Shown here piece after piece: positions 36,500 through 47,681 of a DNA stretch of 64,000 nt. Numbering within the stretch: position 1 is the stretch's first letter; each line of letters begins with the position of its first letter. A program made the position numbers and the translations under genes. Source of the stretch: Straminergon stramineum (lineage: Eukaryota; Streptophyta; Bryopsida; Hypnales; Calliergonaceae); assembly GCA_963920665.1 (NCBI GenBank), contig OY987265.1:44335001-44399000 (forward strand). Reading direction: 5' to 3'. Under the pieces are notes generated by a model. That model was not told the origin of the DNA. It saw only the letters and a list, made by a program, of their open reading frames with translations, and made no database searches.

Positions 36500-38103
36500 C
36501 TACAGACCAAATCTCTTGAACAAGTGCACGAAAATTTCATCTCCCGACACCAACTCCTGTGCCACGAACCCGGCAATAGCAATCATAGCCAGACGTCCAT
36601 TGTTCAACTCCTTGGTCTGCATATCCTTCCTCCCAGCAGGGTCGGACGGCAGCAGTCCCAGGGGGTCGAAGCCCAAGTTGCCAGGCTCGTAGTCGTCTCT
36701 CAAGGTGTTGAAATCCTCAGAGCGGGGAGTGGCCCACCCTAGTCCAACTCTGTAAGCTTCGCACAAAGCGATGGCGAACAGAAGAGGCTCCCAGAAGACG
36801 GCACCTCGGGCTTCTACTTGCTGGAAGTGGTAGATAGCAGGACCTGCAATGGGGGAACTCAGGAAATGTTAATCACAAACTTAACCAGTGTACTCTTTCG
36901 AGAGGTGTAGCAGATGCTAAAGCAATATTATTCACATGCACATGCAGAGGGTGCTAAACTAGTGTACATTCTTGTTTTTTAAAGAGGCGTAGCAGTTGCT
37001 AGAGCAAGATTCTCCACATGCACATGCAGAGGCACTAAACTAGTATACATTCCTTGATTTTACAAGAGGTGCAGCAGTTGCTAAAGTAAGATTTTCCACA
37101 TGCAAATGCAGAGGTACTAAACTCCTTTACTTTCTTATCTTCCCACGAGAAGTAGCAAGTGTTAAAGCAAAGTTATCCAGTTATACCGCACAGGTACTAC
37201 TAGTCATTAATAATATAAGCCAAACCTCTTCTCTCAAATAACGAGCCTCAGATACCAACTTTCTCACTGCATCGTAGCTTGACAATGATAATGTGGCCAA
37301 GTGTACAACTGCGCAAGATATTCTAAAATTTTGTTTTTCAGAGAAGAGCATAGGAAAAATCTTTTACCACTGATTTGGCCGTCAAAGTTGTAGAACAAGG
37401 AGTAGTCCTGGAGCTGCTCCTGGACAATGAATCCCAGAGACGCAAGCATAGCCACACGGCCATGGACAATCTCCGACTCCCTCCACCGCTTCAACTCCCT
37501 GATAGGACGGGGGCTGGATGCAGCGCGCGCCAGGAGATCGGCAGGGTCAAAGATGTTCGGAAATGGAGCTGAAATTCCGGGCATCGTCTTCGCATCTGCA
37601 CTCAAACCAAATAGCCACCAATGAGTACCTCTATTCGCATTTCCATTCCCATGTTCTTCCAGCTGTGACACTCCCATTTCACCACAAAACTCCCCATTCT
37701 CTTCTACGTAGCACAACAGCTCGTATACTCCCATTACACCACAAAAACTTCCCGTTGTCTTCTATACATTTCATCACGACGTCATAAACCCAATCCATTA
37801 AATCACATTGCATCTCTCCGATACTGTCAAATGAATGCTCAAACTCTATTAAAGTCTATATTTCTGTGTACAGAAATGCTGTAACTAAACGTTACTTCGA
37901 AATGACAGAGCCAAAAGTTTTGAGAAAAGAGCGTTACATTCGAGCACATTCTGAGGAACCACAGTCGGGTCCGGCGCAATCTTGTCCACCACAGCGTTCA
38001 CACGCACCACCGACCGTCTTCCAGCCTGAACTGGGCCAGTTGCAACGGACGTGAAGAGCTTGGCTCCCGAGATACAGCTCACAGAAGACATGGCGGCCGC
38101 CAT
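36500..38103 (-). CDS. LHCSR: Light-harvesting complex stress-related protein
   Basis: Chlorophyll/xanthophyll-binding thylakoid protein that dissipates excess light energy in algae and bryophytes. Three exons (38,103-37,938; 37,595-37,368; 36,843-36,500) give 245 residues. A Ser/Ala/Val-rich chloroplast transit peptide precedes [15 protein letters not shown] (about residue 53 on). Helix 1 is RRWRE-type [21 protein letters not shown] (90-110), with the Glu/Arg pair that ligates chlorophyll. Next come [12 protein letters not shown] (117-128) and helix 2 from [21 protein letters not shown] (148-168). NLGFDPLGL (187-195) leads to helix 3 with [20 protein letters not shown] (209-228). Of the lumen-facing acidic residues linked to pH sensing in Chlamydomonas LHCSR3, Asp119 and Glu234 are present but the position of the second C-terminal Glu is Val237. 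Confidence 0.95.
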
Positions 38104-38233
38104 AGTGATCACCCAACCCACAGCGCCAATATCAATTCTCACCCAAATGTAAAGCTTCGATCAATTCCAGCACTGGTGATTACAGACAAGTGGAAAGCTA
38201 GCTGAAAGTATTATGAGCAATACCAGAGGCCCA

Positions 38234-38247
38234 ACGTGGTTTATATG
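38234..38247 (-). promoter_or_regulatory. LHCSR TATA box and nearby ACGT element
   Basis: On the minus strand CATATAAACC (TATAAA at 38,245-38,240) lies about 140 bases before the LHCSR ATG. A CCACGTTGG word containing an ACGT core, the core of light- and stress-responsive G-box-like sites, abuts it; it is on the transcript side of the TATA box, so its role as an enhancer is uncertain. Confidence 0.55.
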
Positions 38248-38299
38248 CTGCCCAGAAGTGAGCCAGGAACAGACATTCTAAAAACTCTCTTTTAGCTTT

Positions 38300-38560
38300 T
38301 GGGATGTGTCATGCCAGCGCAGTTCTGTAGCAGCGCCCGAATGGGTGGACGACAGGTGCTGGAAGAGCGTCCAAGGCTCTTCTGGACACTTTCTGGACCT
38401 CCCGTTCGGGGGAGAAGTGCTCGTGGGCTGATCTGGGCTGCTCGTCTGCGAGGGGGTGAATGGGGGGTGCGGATGGGGAGGGGGGCTTTGGGTGCAGCAT
38501 GGCCACCCGGGTCTCTTTCCTGGGCAAACTTGGACTTGGAGATCAGGCAGAGCGCCGGGA
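38300..38560. promoter_or_regulatory. GC-rich island upstream of LHCSR
   Basis: Strikingly G-rich on the plus strand (C-rich on the LHCSR strand), with runs such as 'gaggggggc' and 'cgagggggtg'. It contrasts with the AT-rich surroundings and lies about 60-320 bp upstream of the TATA box. The plus-strand 118-codon frame here is a by-product of GC richness. A similar island lies upstream of the lumen-protein gene at 49.65-49.8 kb. Confidence 0.45.
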
Positions 38561-38659
38561 GTACGGTAGGCCTAATAATTTGGAGAGCGAGGAATATCTA
38601 CGGAATATCTGAAGCTGGGTGCCGACTGCCGAGGGGAATCGATCGGAAGATCTGAGGTT

Positions 38660-41600
38660 GGTTGTGGAAACTTTTGAAGAAATCTATGGAACGAGCTGGG
38701 TTTGAAGGAGGAGTCGCTATAAATCTATGTAATGTTATGTCTGAGTTTGCATGAAGCAAGGGTGAAGAAATCTATGTGATGTGTCAGTTTGCATGAAGAA
38801 AGGGTGTAATGTACTGTACAGTAACTAAGGTGGGTACCCCAAAAATCGCCCTGTGCCTAAAATCGCCATCTACAGCAAGTGAACATTCCGAAATTCAGTT
38901 ACGTACCTATTTGCATAGAGCACTTTTAGAAACAGACTTTGACCGTCAATAACTTTTACATATAAGCTTAATATCCAAATGACGTGTTCTTTGGTGCATT
39001 GGAATCTCCCTTCTCTTGTCAACAAGGAAATATAAAAATCTGAGCAACCCAATAATAGTAACAATGCACAGTACCAATTTATGGTGCTTTTGGGTGTCTC
39101 TACCTTACACATAAAATTGCACAAATAAGCAATTTAGCATGGTTCTCATTATCACATTGGAAAACTTATCATAGGATCTTATTGGTAATCAAATGGGGAT
39201 TCTAGATTTTCTTAGAATGCATTTTTGAGACACCTTATGAATAAATTATTAATTTTTAAAGTGCTGAAAATTGGAGTTTCTAAAACCAACCCTAGACTCT
39301 TATGAGTAGTGGGAGTACATTTTAGTCGAGAATCCAAACTGATTAGTTTTAGAAAGCGGTTGAAATTAGGTGTTGTTACCTTAATGTCTAAGGTTGCTTG
39401 AAATTTTTGAATAGATCTTTATAATGTTTGAATTTGCAATCAAAGTCAATAAATCCATGTGAGTTAGGAGGTCATCATTAGTTGTAGTGGTGGTGGTGTA
39501 GCATGGGTGGTGTGCATGGGTGACATTGTTAGATTGATTGCACTAATTTTCATCCTAATCAATTATTCACCCATACTAAATAATTATTTTGGTGTCGTAT
39601 TAAGCATGAATTACTTTTATTAGATCTTATTGAATGGGCAAGTGAAAGAAGATTCCAACACACTTTAGCATGCAATATGTGGACACCACAAGAATAGTGT
39701 TGATCATGGGTTTACATAGGCTTTAGATAACCAAACCACTTATATTTCTTAATTTTTTCTTGAGAAATGAGTTATAAATTTCGAAATTCAGAAAGACATT
39801 AGATTTCAAAAGTGCTCACAACCTGAAATGTGCACCATTGATACATTGAAGAATCCAATATCTACCTCTATGTTTGAAGGCTCTAATTGAATTGTTTTTA
39901 AGAGCCTTCAAATATCTGAGTTCATTTGCATGAAGAAATTTTGAAGAAATCTATGGAAGCTAAAGAAATTTAATATCTGAATTTGCATGAAGAAATTTGA
40001 GTCGGCAGTTGTAGCTTTTTCCTGCCATAGGTTGAATTGATTTAACCGCCTTATTCAGTCCAGCACCTCTATGGCCACTCCGTTAAAAGCTTTCTTTAAA
40101 AAAAAGAAAGCCACTTAAATTGCATGCAGGACAATGGGAATTGTCCATGTGTTTCAAGAAAAAAAATTGGAAAAAAACAATGCATGCAAGTTTCAATTTT
40201 ATATTCAAAATAAATGGCATCACAGTATCTGTGTTTTCTTATCAGTGTGGCAATTTGAATTAGCTTAGCTTCCGTTGGTGAAAAAAATGGATTTGCTTTA
40301 ATTTTAATAGCAAATAATGAGAAGAAATAGGTAATGTAAGAAAAAATGTAGTTAATTGGGAAATTCTTCTTGAGGAACAAGTATTTATGAAGAATAGTGT
40401 CAAAGATTTTAAAGTAATTATGTTAATTATTATATCCTATTAAACTTTTACCTAAGAACTTCAAGTCGAATTACCACTATTAACTAAGATAAACTTGTGG
40501 GTATTTATATAATTGTCTAATATTTTATTTTTATTTATATTAGAATTTGTTTATTGACTTTGAAATTTTGAATTTTATTTGCATAGCTTTAAATCAATGT
40601 CATTCTTGCTTCCATTCACTTAATGCATCTTGATGTGATATTTTTCTAAATTGTATATAGAGATGTTGCACCTCATGCAAACAAGTGCTTGTTTGAGGTA
40701 TAGATACTATAATTTAATGATCCATTTACTCAATTTGAACCCTCACTACTCAATAAATTAATATTAGTATGAATTTTCAAGCCAAATTCACATAAAATCA
40801 TGTAAATAGGCATATGAGCATAGGTTCTTTTATTGAATTTTTGAATGAATTTACAAACTTGTAGTGGCCCCTATTGGCATTTGTATGAAGGATATAAGTT
40901 CTCTTAGCTTGTATTTTCTTGAATACCAGACAAATAAATCATAAAATTTCAAAGTAATCATTAAGCTCAAAATGGACCTTCAATTTTCATGTTTAAAAGG
41001 TTTTAGGCAAGAATTTGGATAGGATAGTCTTAGTTGTAGGGTTGAAATTAGATTGTCTTATTTTGACCTTGTCAAGTGGCCTAAGTGAAGCTTGATAAAT
41101 TTTTTGAGGGACATGTTTCATTGTAAGGCACAAAATACTTTAGGGGAGTTCTAAGAAAAAATAGACAAAATATAAGGTAGTTCTAATTATAACTCACACA
41201 ATTGAGTTTTATACATGGCTGATTTTGAGAATTAATTTTCTTTCAAATTACAACTAATTTTTTCTTTGAACTTCTATAGTGGGTGAATGCAAGAAACATT
41301 TGTCCTATTTTTTGTTCCTTTGGCCTCGGACATGTGTTTTTGCTCATAACTTTTGCTTCATATGTCAATTTTATATGAAATTTGTAAGGAAGGCACATGT
41401 GGTAGTTTTAGAATTTGGGTAATTTTTTGCATTTAAAAAAATTATTTTAGGGTGATTGCATGAAACACTTGTACTATTTTCTATCACTTGTTACATGTTT
41501 TTTTTGTTTTTGGGCCATAACTTTTTCATTTTGGTTTGAAATGACTCAAAATTCACAAGCAAGGTATTCTTGACTATTATACACCTTATCTAATATTTTG

Positions 41601-41941
41601 TAATTCTTAAAAAATGTTTTACTATCCAAAAATAGCCCCTAATTTTATATCACACTTGCCAAATTTTTTATAACAAAGTAGTACCCAAAGAAACAAATTT
41701 GGAACTAAAATTTGGAAAAAAATGGTCTTGTACTACACCTTTAGCTAACATTCAAGGTATTTCTAAAAATAATTAATTACATGTTGTGCAAAAGTCTACA
41801 AAGTGAGCCTCTTTCTTCTTGAATTTTAAATCATGTAAAATTTTATTTCAGTTATTTTTGGTGAATGGCCATCTCCATAGAGATGCTACCAATGGTCAAT
41901 TTTTTTATTTTTTATTTTTTTATTTTCCTATTCTTCATTGA
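38660..41941. other. AT-rich repeat-like spacer, nothing coding
   Basis: No gene supported. Two direct copies of a GTG(A)ATGCAAGAAACA(C/T)TTGT word (about 41,286 and 41,456) match the ends of the element at 21,586-22,322, indicating fragments of that family. A short repeated 'tgaagaaatctatg' word occurs four times between 38,670 and 39,960. Confidence 0.5.
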
Positions 41942-43381
41942 TTAACCCCTAAAGGACCAAGGTGTGTTTTTTGGCAACATAAATTTTTGGGGCAGATACG
42001 TGTGACTAGAGATTTCCATGTTTTTGGCCCAAACTTTAATTGAAGGTGTGGTCGAGGAACATCTTTCATTTGCACTAAATTTTAGGGCATTTGGAAATAT
42101 GAGTCAAAAGTTATGGCCTAATATGTAGTAGGTTTCTCAACTCGGGCAGTCTGGGCAGATCTGAAAAAATAATTTTTTTCAAAAATAAAAATTTGAAATT
42201 GGTTTTCTAGAGTTATAATTATACACATAGAAAGCTTTGAATCATTCCATTTTGATCAATGAGTCAAAAGTTATGAGATGTTTTAGTTTGCGGGCAAGTA
42301 TGGATTCTCTACTCTAAAATAAACTTTGAAGTCCTTTATTTAACTCAATTTTCAATATTTTTTGAAAAAAATAAAAACATTAGATTTAGATTGTTTATTA
42401 CAACATTACAACCATTGGGATTGGGATTTTTCAATTCCATTAATAAATTGTTAACAATTCAATATTTTGAATCATTCTCTACATCTTTCTAATTACTATT
42501 TTTTTCCTATATGTTGCACAATTCCAAATGATTTGAAAATTTTCAATCATATAGCCAACTTGCATTGATTTAGAAGAATGAATCTTAAGAAGCACTACCA
42601 TTTTGGACATTTTTTCATACAAATGTGACCTTGTGAAGTGCAGCTGCCCGTTATTTCACTAGGCCCCCAAAAGAATTTTTGTCACTTCAAATACAAATAT
42701 CTTGCAATCTACAAGGGGGAATTTTTTGAATTTTTTTCCACATCTTCTCAATCTAGTATAAGGTAAAACAACCCATTGTGGTCAAAATTAGGAGTTCATA
42801 CTCATGCCATGGCTGAAATTTTTTCATTATTTTTCCACATAAACACAAGTTTGAGAAACACTGAGAGCATTTGAAATTATATTTTTTTGACAAAGTATGA
42901 ATTTGCTATGAATTTTTGAAGTGTTCAGCCCATCATGGCCCATAAGAGTCTGTAGACTACCCTAAAACCAACAAAATCTGTATCCATCATGCTCATCTTA
43001 CACACCTAAATCAGTCACAATAATTTCTAATGTGAAAGGCCTAAAAAAATCACTTCCTACAATGAAATTACACTAAAAAGTTAGAAGTTCCTAATGTAGT
43101 CACTAATCACTCCAATACTATCAGGTAAGACATTGATTGTGGTCCAAATCTCATTTACTAATAAAAACCCATGATGGGGTCTGGAAAAAACCACAATGGG
43201 GGGACTTGCTAGGTGACCACTATGGATCATTTGACCACAATGGGTTGATTTACCTTACTACAAGATCCTATAGTTATATGTATCCAAAATTGATATTTTT
43301 CAAAAATTTGGTACTTGTATTAGAAATGGTAGTTTTTGAGGGGTTTTGGTGATAACATAGTCAAGGAACTTTAGGGGTTAA
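41942..43381. mobile_element. TTAA-class element, family C, inverted copy with nested insertion (C3)
   Basis: TTAA then CCCCTAAAGGACCAAGG at the left and CTTTAGGGG then TTAA at the right. Read on the minus strand it aligns with C2 (23,737-24,692). The total is 1,440 bp; removing the nested 499-bp family D element at 42,759-43,257 leaves about 941 bp, matching the 956 bp of C2. Non-coding. Confidence 0.85.
42759..43257. mobile_element. TAAGGTAA-ended element (family D), copy 1, nested in C3
   Basis: The left end is TAAGGTAAAACAACCCATTG and the right end, reversed, is TAAGGTAAATCAACCCATTG. It is 499 bp. The flanking C sequence resumes directly on each side ('cttctcaatctagta' before, 'ctacaagatcc' after), proving insertion into an existing family C copy. 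It matches copy 2 at 31,649 in inverted orientation. Confidence 0.88.
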
Positions 43382-44337
43382 AACATCAAAGTATGTATTT
43401 TCTTGAGATTTGGCACTTTTCTAGTTCTCCTACTTAGAGAATTTTTCTATGATTTTCCTTTGGTGGTGACCTTCAATTTTTAGGTGTATACATTGGGCAT
43501 TTTTTTTAAATTAAAAAAAATATTTTTCTAATTTTAAAATACTCTAGAAATAAAACATGAGTATTATAAAATGCAACAAAATTGGTAGGTGTTTTGTATA
43601 ATCATCCTTTACTATTTTTCAACAATCCACAAGTGGATGTCTACCTAGGCAATGTTCGGGGGGTTTAGTACTATTTCTAATCCACAAATGCAAATTTGAA
43701 GCTGAAAATTGTGATACAAGGATTTCTTCCAAAGTTACAAAAGCCCACAAAGAGATTTTCTAAAAATAAAAAATTGTCTACTTTCTACATGTGCTCAGAG
43801 TGCACTACCTTTGCAAAAGTGTAGAGAACACAATTTTTTTCCCCCAAAATGAAAATGGCTTAGAAGGAGCATCTTCAACTATTAGGATTTTTTTAAAATT
43901 ACATTTAAAAAAAAAATCAAACATCAAAGTATCCATATTTTTATTTCATTTAAAAAAAATTATTCCAAAAGTCACAATACTCATTGAAACATGTTGTTTT
44001 AAATCCAAAACGGCAAGTGCTTCTTGTAATGACCCTAGTAATAAATGTGTTATTTGTCACACATTACAACTTTTGTATATTTACTTTTGGACTTTGCCCA
44101 CTAACACTTATGGTATGGTTGTTTGAAAGAAAAAGTTTCAAATCCGTACTCAATTTTGTTCATCATTGTAAACTTTAGGAGATTCAATCGGTTAATAAGG
44201 AAAATTAATGGACATTCTGAGGTTTTGATCCAAAATAAAATAAGAATTGACAAGAAACTATATAGAAAAACTACATTACTGCAAATTTTCTTTTGCTTCT
44301 TGTCAAAATCTCTTAAGCAATTGATTCAAATCCTAGC
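43382..44337. other. AT-rich spacer
   Basis: No gene or paired ends recognised; open frames are low-complexity. Confidence 0.4.
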
Positions 44338-44915
44338 TTAACCCCTAAATGCTCTGACGTCCATTTTTTGGATGATGAACAGATTGAATCTAAAGTTTCA
44401 TCCTCCTAACTACTTGGATGAAAGTTATTCTAATTTGTGGACGTACGTTATCAAGTTGTTGTCCTACCTAAGGGTTGGATTTGGTGTTACTAGACTACAT
44501 ATTTTTCTAAAATTACGAATGTGCAAGTATGTCAAGTGGTCAAATTGCATTGACTCCAGTTCAAAACTAGATTAGCCAAAATGAGGTCATAGATAGGAAG
44601 AACACAAAAATTTCAAAAAATCACCATGTGGAGAGAACCTCATTTCAAATCCATTCCAACAAATTTTAGTCAAAGAAATGATAATATTTTGCTTGTAATT
44701 GAATTGTGAAGGAATTTTGGAATTTCTCTTTCAAAATTTATAGGAAAAAATTGGTGATAGCATTGGTGAGTCTAACCATATAGATGGAATCTACAAATCA
44801 GAATCTACAACTTTTATTTCTATACCAATTCCAAAATATGCTTCCAAATAGAACTTTATAATGATTTTTCTCAAATCGTCAATTTTGGAGATGAATCTGG
44901 ACGTTTAGGGGTTAG
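44338..44915. mobile_element. TTAA-class element, family H, copy 2
   Basis: TTAA then CCCCTAAATGCTCTGACGTC at the left. The right end is GGACGTTTAGGGG followed by TTAG. It is 578 bp, aligned end to end with copy 1 at 23,136 and with the start of copy 3 at 63,724. The ends include a shared GACGTCCA/TGGACGT inverted word. Non-coding. Confidence 0.87.
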
Positions 44916-46510
44916 CAATCATGAAGCACCTAGTGACCAAGCTTGTCAACCATTGAAAAATAGTCAATAAATTCGTATCAATAATTGAATGTGAGTTACT
45001 TCATCTTTTCATCGCTTCACTTTCATAAAGCTCCTGCACTACTACTTACTGTAAGCTTTTCAAAACAGTCATCATCCACCCACTGTATGCATGCACACGA
45101 GCTCTCTCAGTTCTTAACAGATTTGGCCTCTATTAAAATGATCTCAGGCAAATGGCTATTGAATCCAAAACAAGCAGAGCCTCAAATTCAAGTCTTCAAG
45201 ATAGGTCGGAGTTTTGGTCAATGCAATCCATTGCAGTGCTGCAGGGAAACCTTGAGAGTATAACAACCATTCCAAATGACAACCAAAAATAACAGAGGTG
45301 TCAACTAAATTGGAAAAAATTACAACTTTGTCAATGCCTCAAGGGTCCCAGTAACTTAACTTACTGTAAAGTATGGTGTTCACAATCCTAATACCGTTTA
45401 ACCTACTCAAATTAGTGGAATGGAGTGGAGTTCGATTGTTACCAACAACAATTGTATAATAGAAAAAACAGAAAACAATCTTCAATCAGTTGTAAACTTC
45501 CATTCATAGGAATGAGTGTGCATGCCCCCAAACAGCGATAGATAATCAATCCAAGCATGCTCTACCATATTACGTTAGAGACTACCGCAGTAGGTCGAAA
45601 GATTGTCCACCATACTGGATATACTCCGCATTATCCTGGGTTCTATTTTGAGAGCACTCTATCCTGATCCACAGATGACCAATTTGCCACCAGGAAATCC
45701 GGGGAGGACTCCAGGGTCACAGCCGCTTCAATTAACTTACTTATTCTCAACCCACTCTAATTGCACACAGTCAGACTTTGTAATTGCACATTCCAAATGC
45801 CTCCTAGGAATGGATTTGCTACTGAATGTTGTGCACTCATCTGACTGAACGAAGCTGAAGTAAATTATTCCATATTTCAAGTTTTTAACACATGCGAGTC
45901 CATAAGCCACCTAGCCTGTTTGCAGTGCAATTAGAGAGGCTCGGGTTGAGTTAATCTAATACTGACACAGCATTAGATTTGTTCAGTTGAATCTTGCACA
46001 CAATCAAATGTTTTGTATTTACTTAAAAAAAATTTCGTGGCTCCCTTGGTTCGTTGTACTGTTTCCTCTATCAATGGAAATTGTTCATGTGTTTCTAAAA
46101 TTAAAAAAAAGGGTTGGACTTACCCGTAGGTGCCACTCAGAATTTGTTATTGAGTACTCTACTACATGCCTGTGTTATCTAGAGTCATGTTGTGATAAGT
46201 TATATCAAGTATTAGATCGTGGTTTCAATTGTCGAGTGGGTTGATTAATAATCCTCAGACGACCAGGCATTCTAATATTGAACAACGGATGACCTCAAAC
46301 ACATCACAAGCACGGAAAAATGCATTTTTCCATCCATCATTACAATTTGCGCTCTTGTCGCCAACCACAAGCTCCACAGCTCTTCTATTCAGTTAGAGTC
46401 TCATCTCCTCTGGATTTCACTTAACTCAAGTTTCATTCTTTGTTTTCTACTAGCTTTTGTGAACCACGTACTTTCTCTAAACGGAATTCGTATTGGGATT
46501 GGTGTCGTTT
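44916..46510. other. Lower-AT region without a supported gene
   Basis: Base composition is nearer to that of genes, and a Pro/Gly-rich open stretch reads MTNLPPGNPGRTPGSQPLQ at about 45,675-45,733 on the plus strand. I could not build exons around it. It may hold the upstream part of the 46.5-47.4 kb locus or a gene relic. Confidence 0.35.
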
Positions 46511-46514
46511 GTAA

Positions 46515-47401
46515 TTGTCGTCTTTGAGAGCAATCTTGAGCATATTTTTTTCGGTATGTTTTGTTAAGATTGCGAGAGGCGTCCTGCCTATCACGGCACT
46601 ATCTACTGTGCAATGCAGCAAGATTGATAGGATATATGCACACAGCATCATTCTCAATTTACCACAAATTGAACTTTTAACTACACGATGTGGGAAATTT
46701 CAGCCAATGTTAAAGAAATTGACGGTATTGTTCCGGTGGGATTGCTCAATCATCGAACTATTTCAGTCTGGGTGTTTATCGATGAAAGGACACAGCTTAA
46801 TCAAATTGTACGCGGAAAGGGTTTAGGGTCTATAAGACTGTTGTTTGTCAACTACAACAATCTCCGTTTTGTAAATACATTTTTACTTTACTTTCGGGAA
46901 CATACTTACAATTTATTTAAATATGTCAGTACCTACTTTACCTTCATTTCAACAGTCAGCTGAATGTGTTGAATGTGTAGAAGGTCCAACTTATTGAAGA
47001 GTTTTCTGATACTCGTCCCTTCATCTATACGGTCTCTCGATTTAAACGTGAAGCTGGACATATCTTTCCTTCACTTCCTGATACATGTGACATAATCGGG
47101 CACCTCAGTCGCTACCCTCGCCAAAGATCACAATATATGAAGGATGGCATTGCAGAAGTACTGGAATTTGTTCACCAGTACCATGACCATAAGCAAGTTG
47201 TATAAATTCCAATTTTTGTCATTATATAGCATTTTATATATGTACATCTTTCGGAATTGGCAAATGAAATATGCTATGACCCGCATACGATACTCTCGTT
47301 TGCAAATAAAATGCGTGAATTGTCAAACTTCGGAAACCTACGAAATTATGTTCCTTCCCCTCCCAGACCCAGCAACAGAGGAATGGACAGTTCCGGACAA
47401 G
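46515..47401 (+). CDS. Unrecognised spliced locus, model incomplete
   Basis: An open segment 46,515-46,820 ends SLIKLYAER at a possible donor (AGG|GTTTAG). A GTGTAG acceptor at 46,980 opens in the same phase with KVQLIEEFSDTRPFIYTVS and continues HIFPSLPDTCDIIGHLSRYP, then KDGIAEVLEFVHQYHDHK (to about 47,187). In the same phase, after two stops in a short AT-rich gap ending ATATAG (47,229), another open stretch reads LSELANEICYDPHTILSFAN, then MRELSNFGNLRNYVPSPPRP, and stops at about 47,401. The composition looks like real protein, but the gap is too short for a normal intron unless the donor is earlier (for example at 47,155). A competing frame (47,144-47,662) covers the last part. I do not recognise the family; a pseudogene is possible. 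Confidence 0.4.
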
Positions 47402-47681
47402 GGTAGATTCACCAAAGTTCGTAAAGCCTATTGCACAGTGGTATGTTTATCATTAGAACAGAAATTGCTTGAAAAGAAATCTTCTTTTCATGTGAAACCA
47501 CGTAAAGAACTGCTCAATTTCAGAAAATTCTGTCGTCTGACTTTTATTGATAGTCAAAAGTCATCAACAACACATCCTTCGAACAAACAAACTATTCCCG
47601 GTCCAACTCAGGTCTTGTACACTCAAATCCAAATATTACACTCTGGTAAAATACACAGATGATACAAAAAAAACGGCCGCC

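Noticed and set aside
38299..38655. 118-codon plus-strand frame with Gly/Arg/Trp-rich translation
   Set aside because: It is a by-product of the GC-rich island upstream of LHCSR; no domain, and the opposite strand is equally open.
43791..44126. 111-codon and overlapping frames in AT-rich DNA
   Set aside because: Low-complexity Phe/Lys/Ile composition, overlapping open frames and no splice or promoter context.
47144..47662. 172-codon plus-strand frame overlapping the 46.5-47.4 kb locus
   Set aside because: Its first half overlaps protein-like sequence in another frame and its second half runs into the 3' flank of the lumen-protein gene; no recognisable domain.
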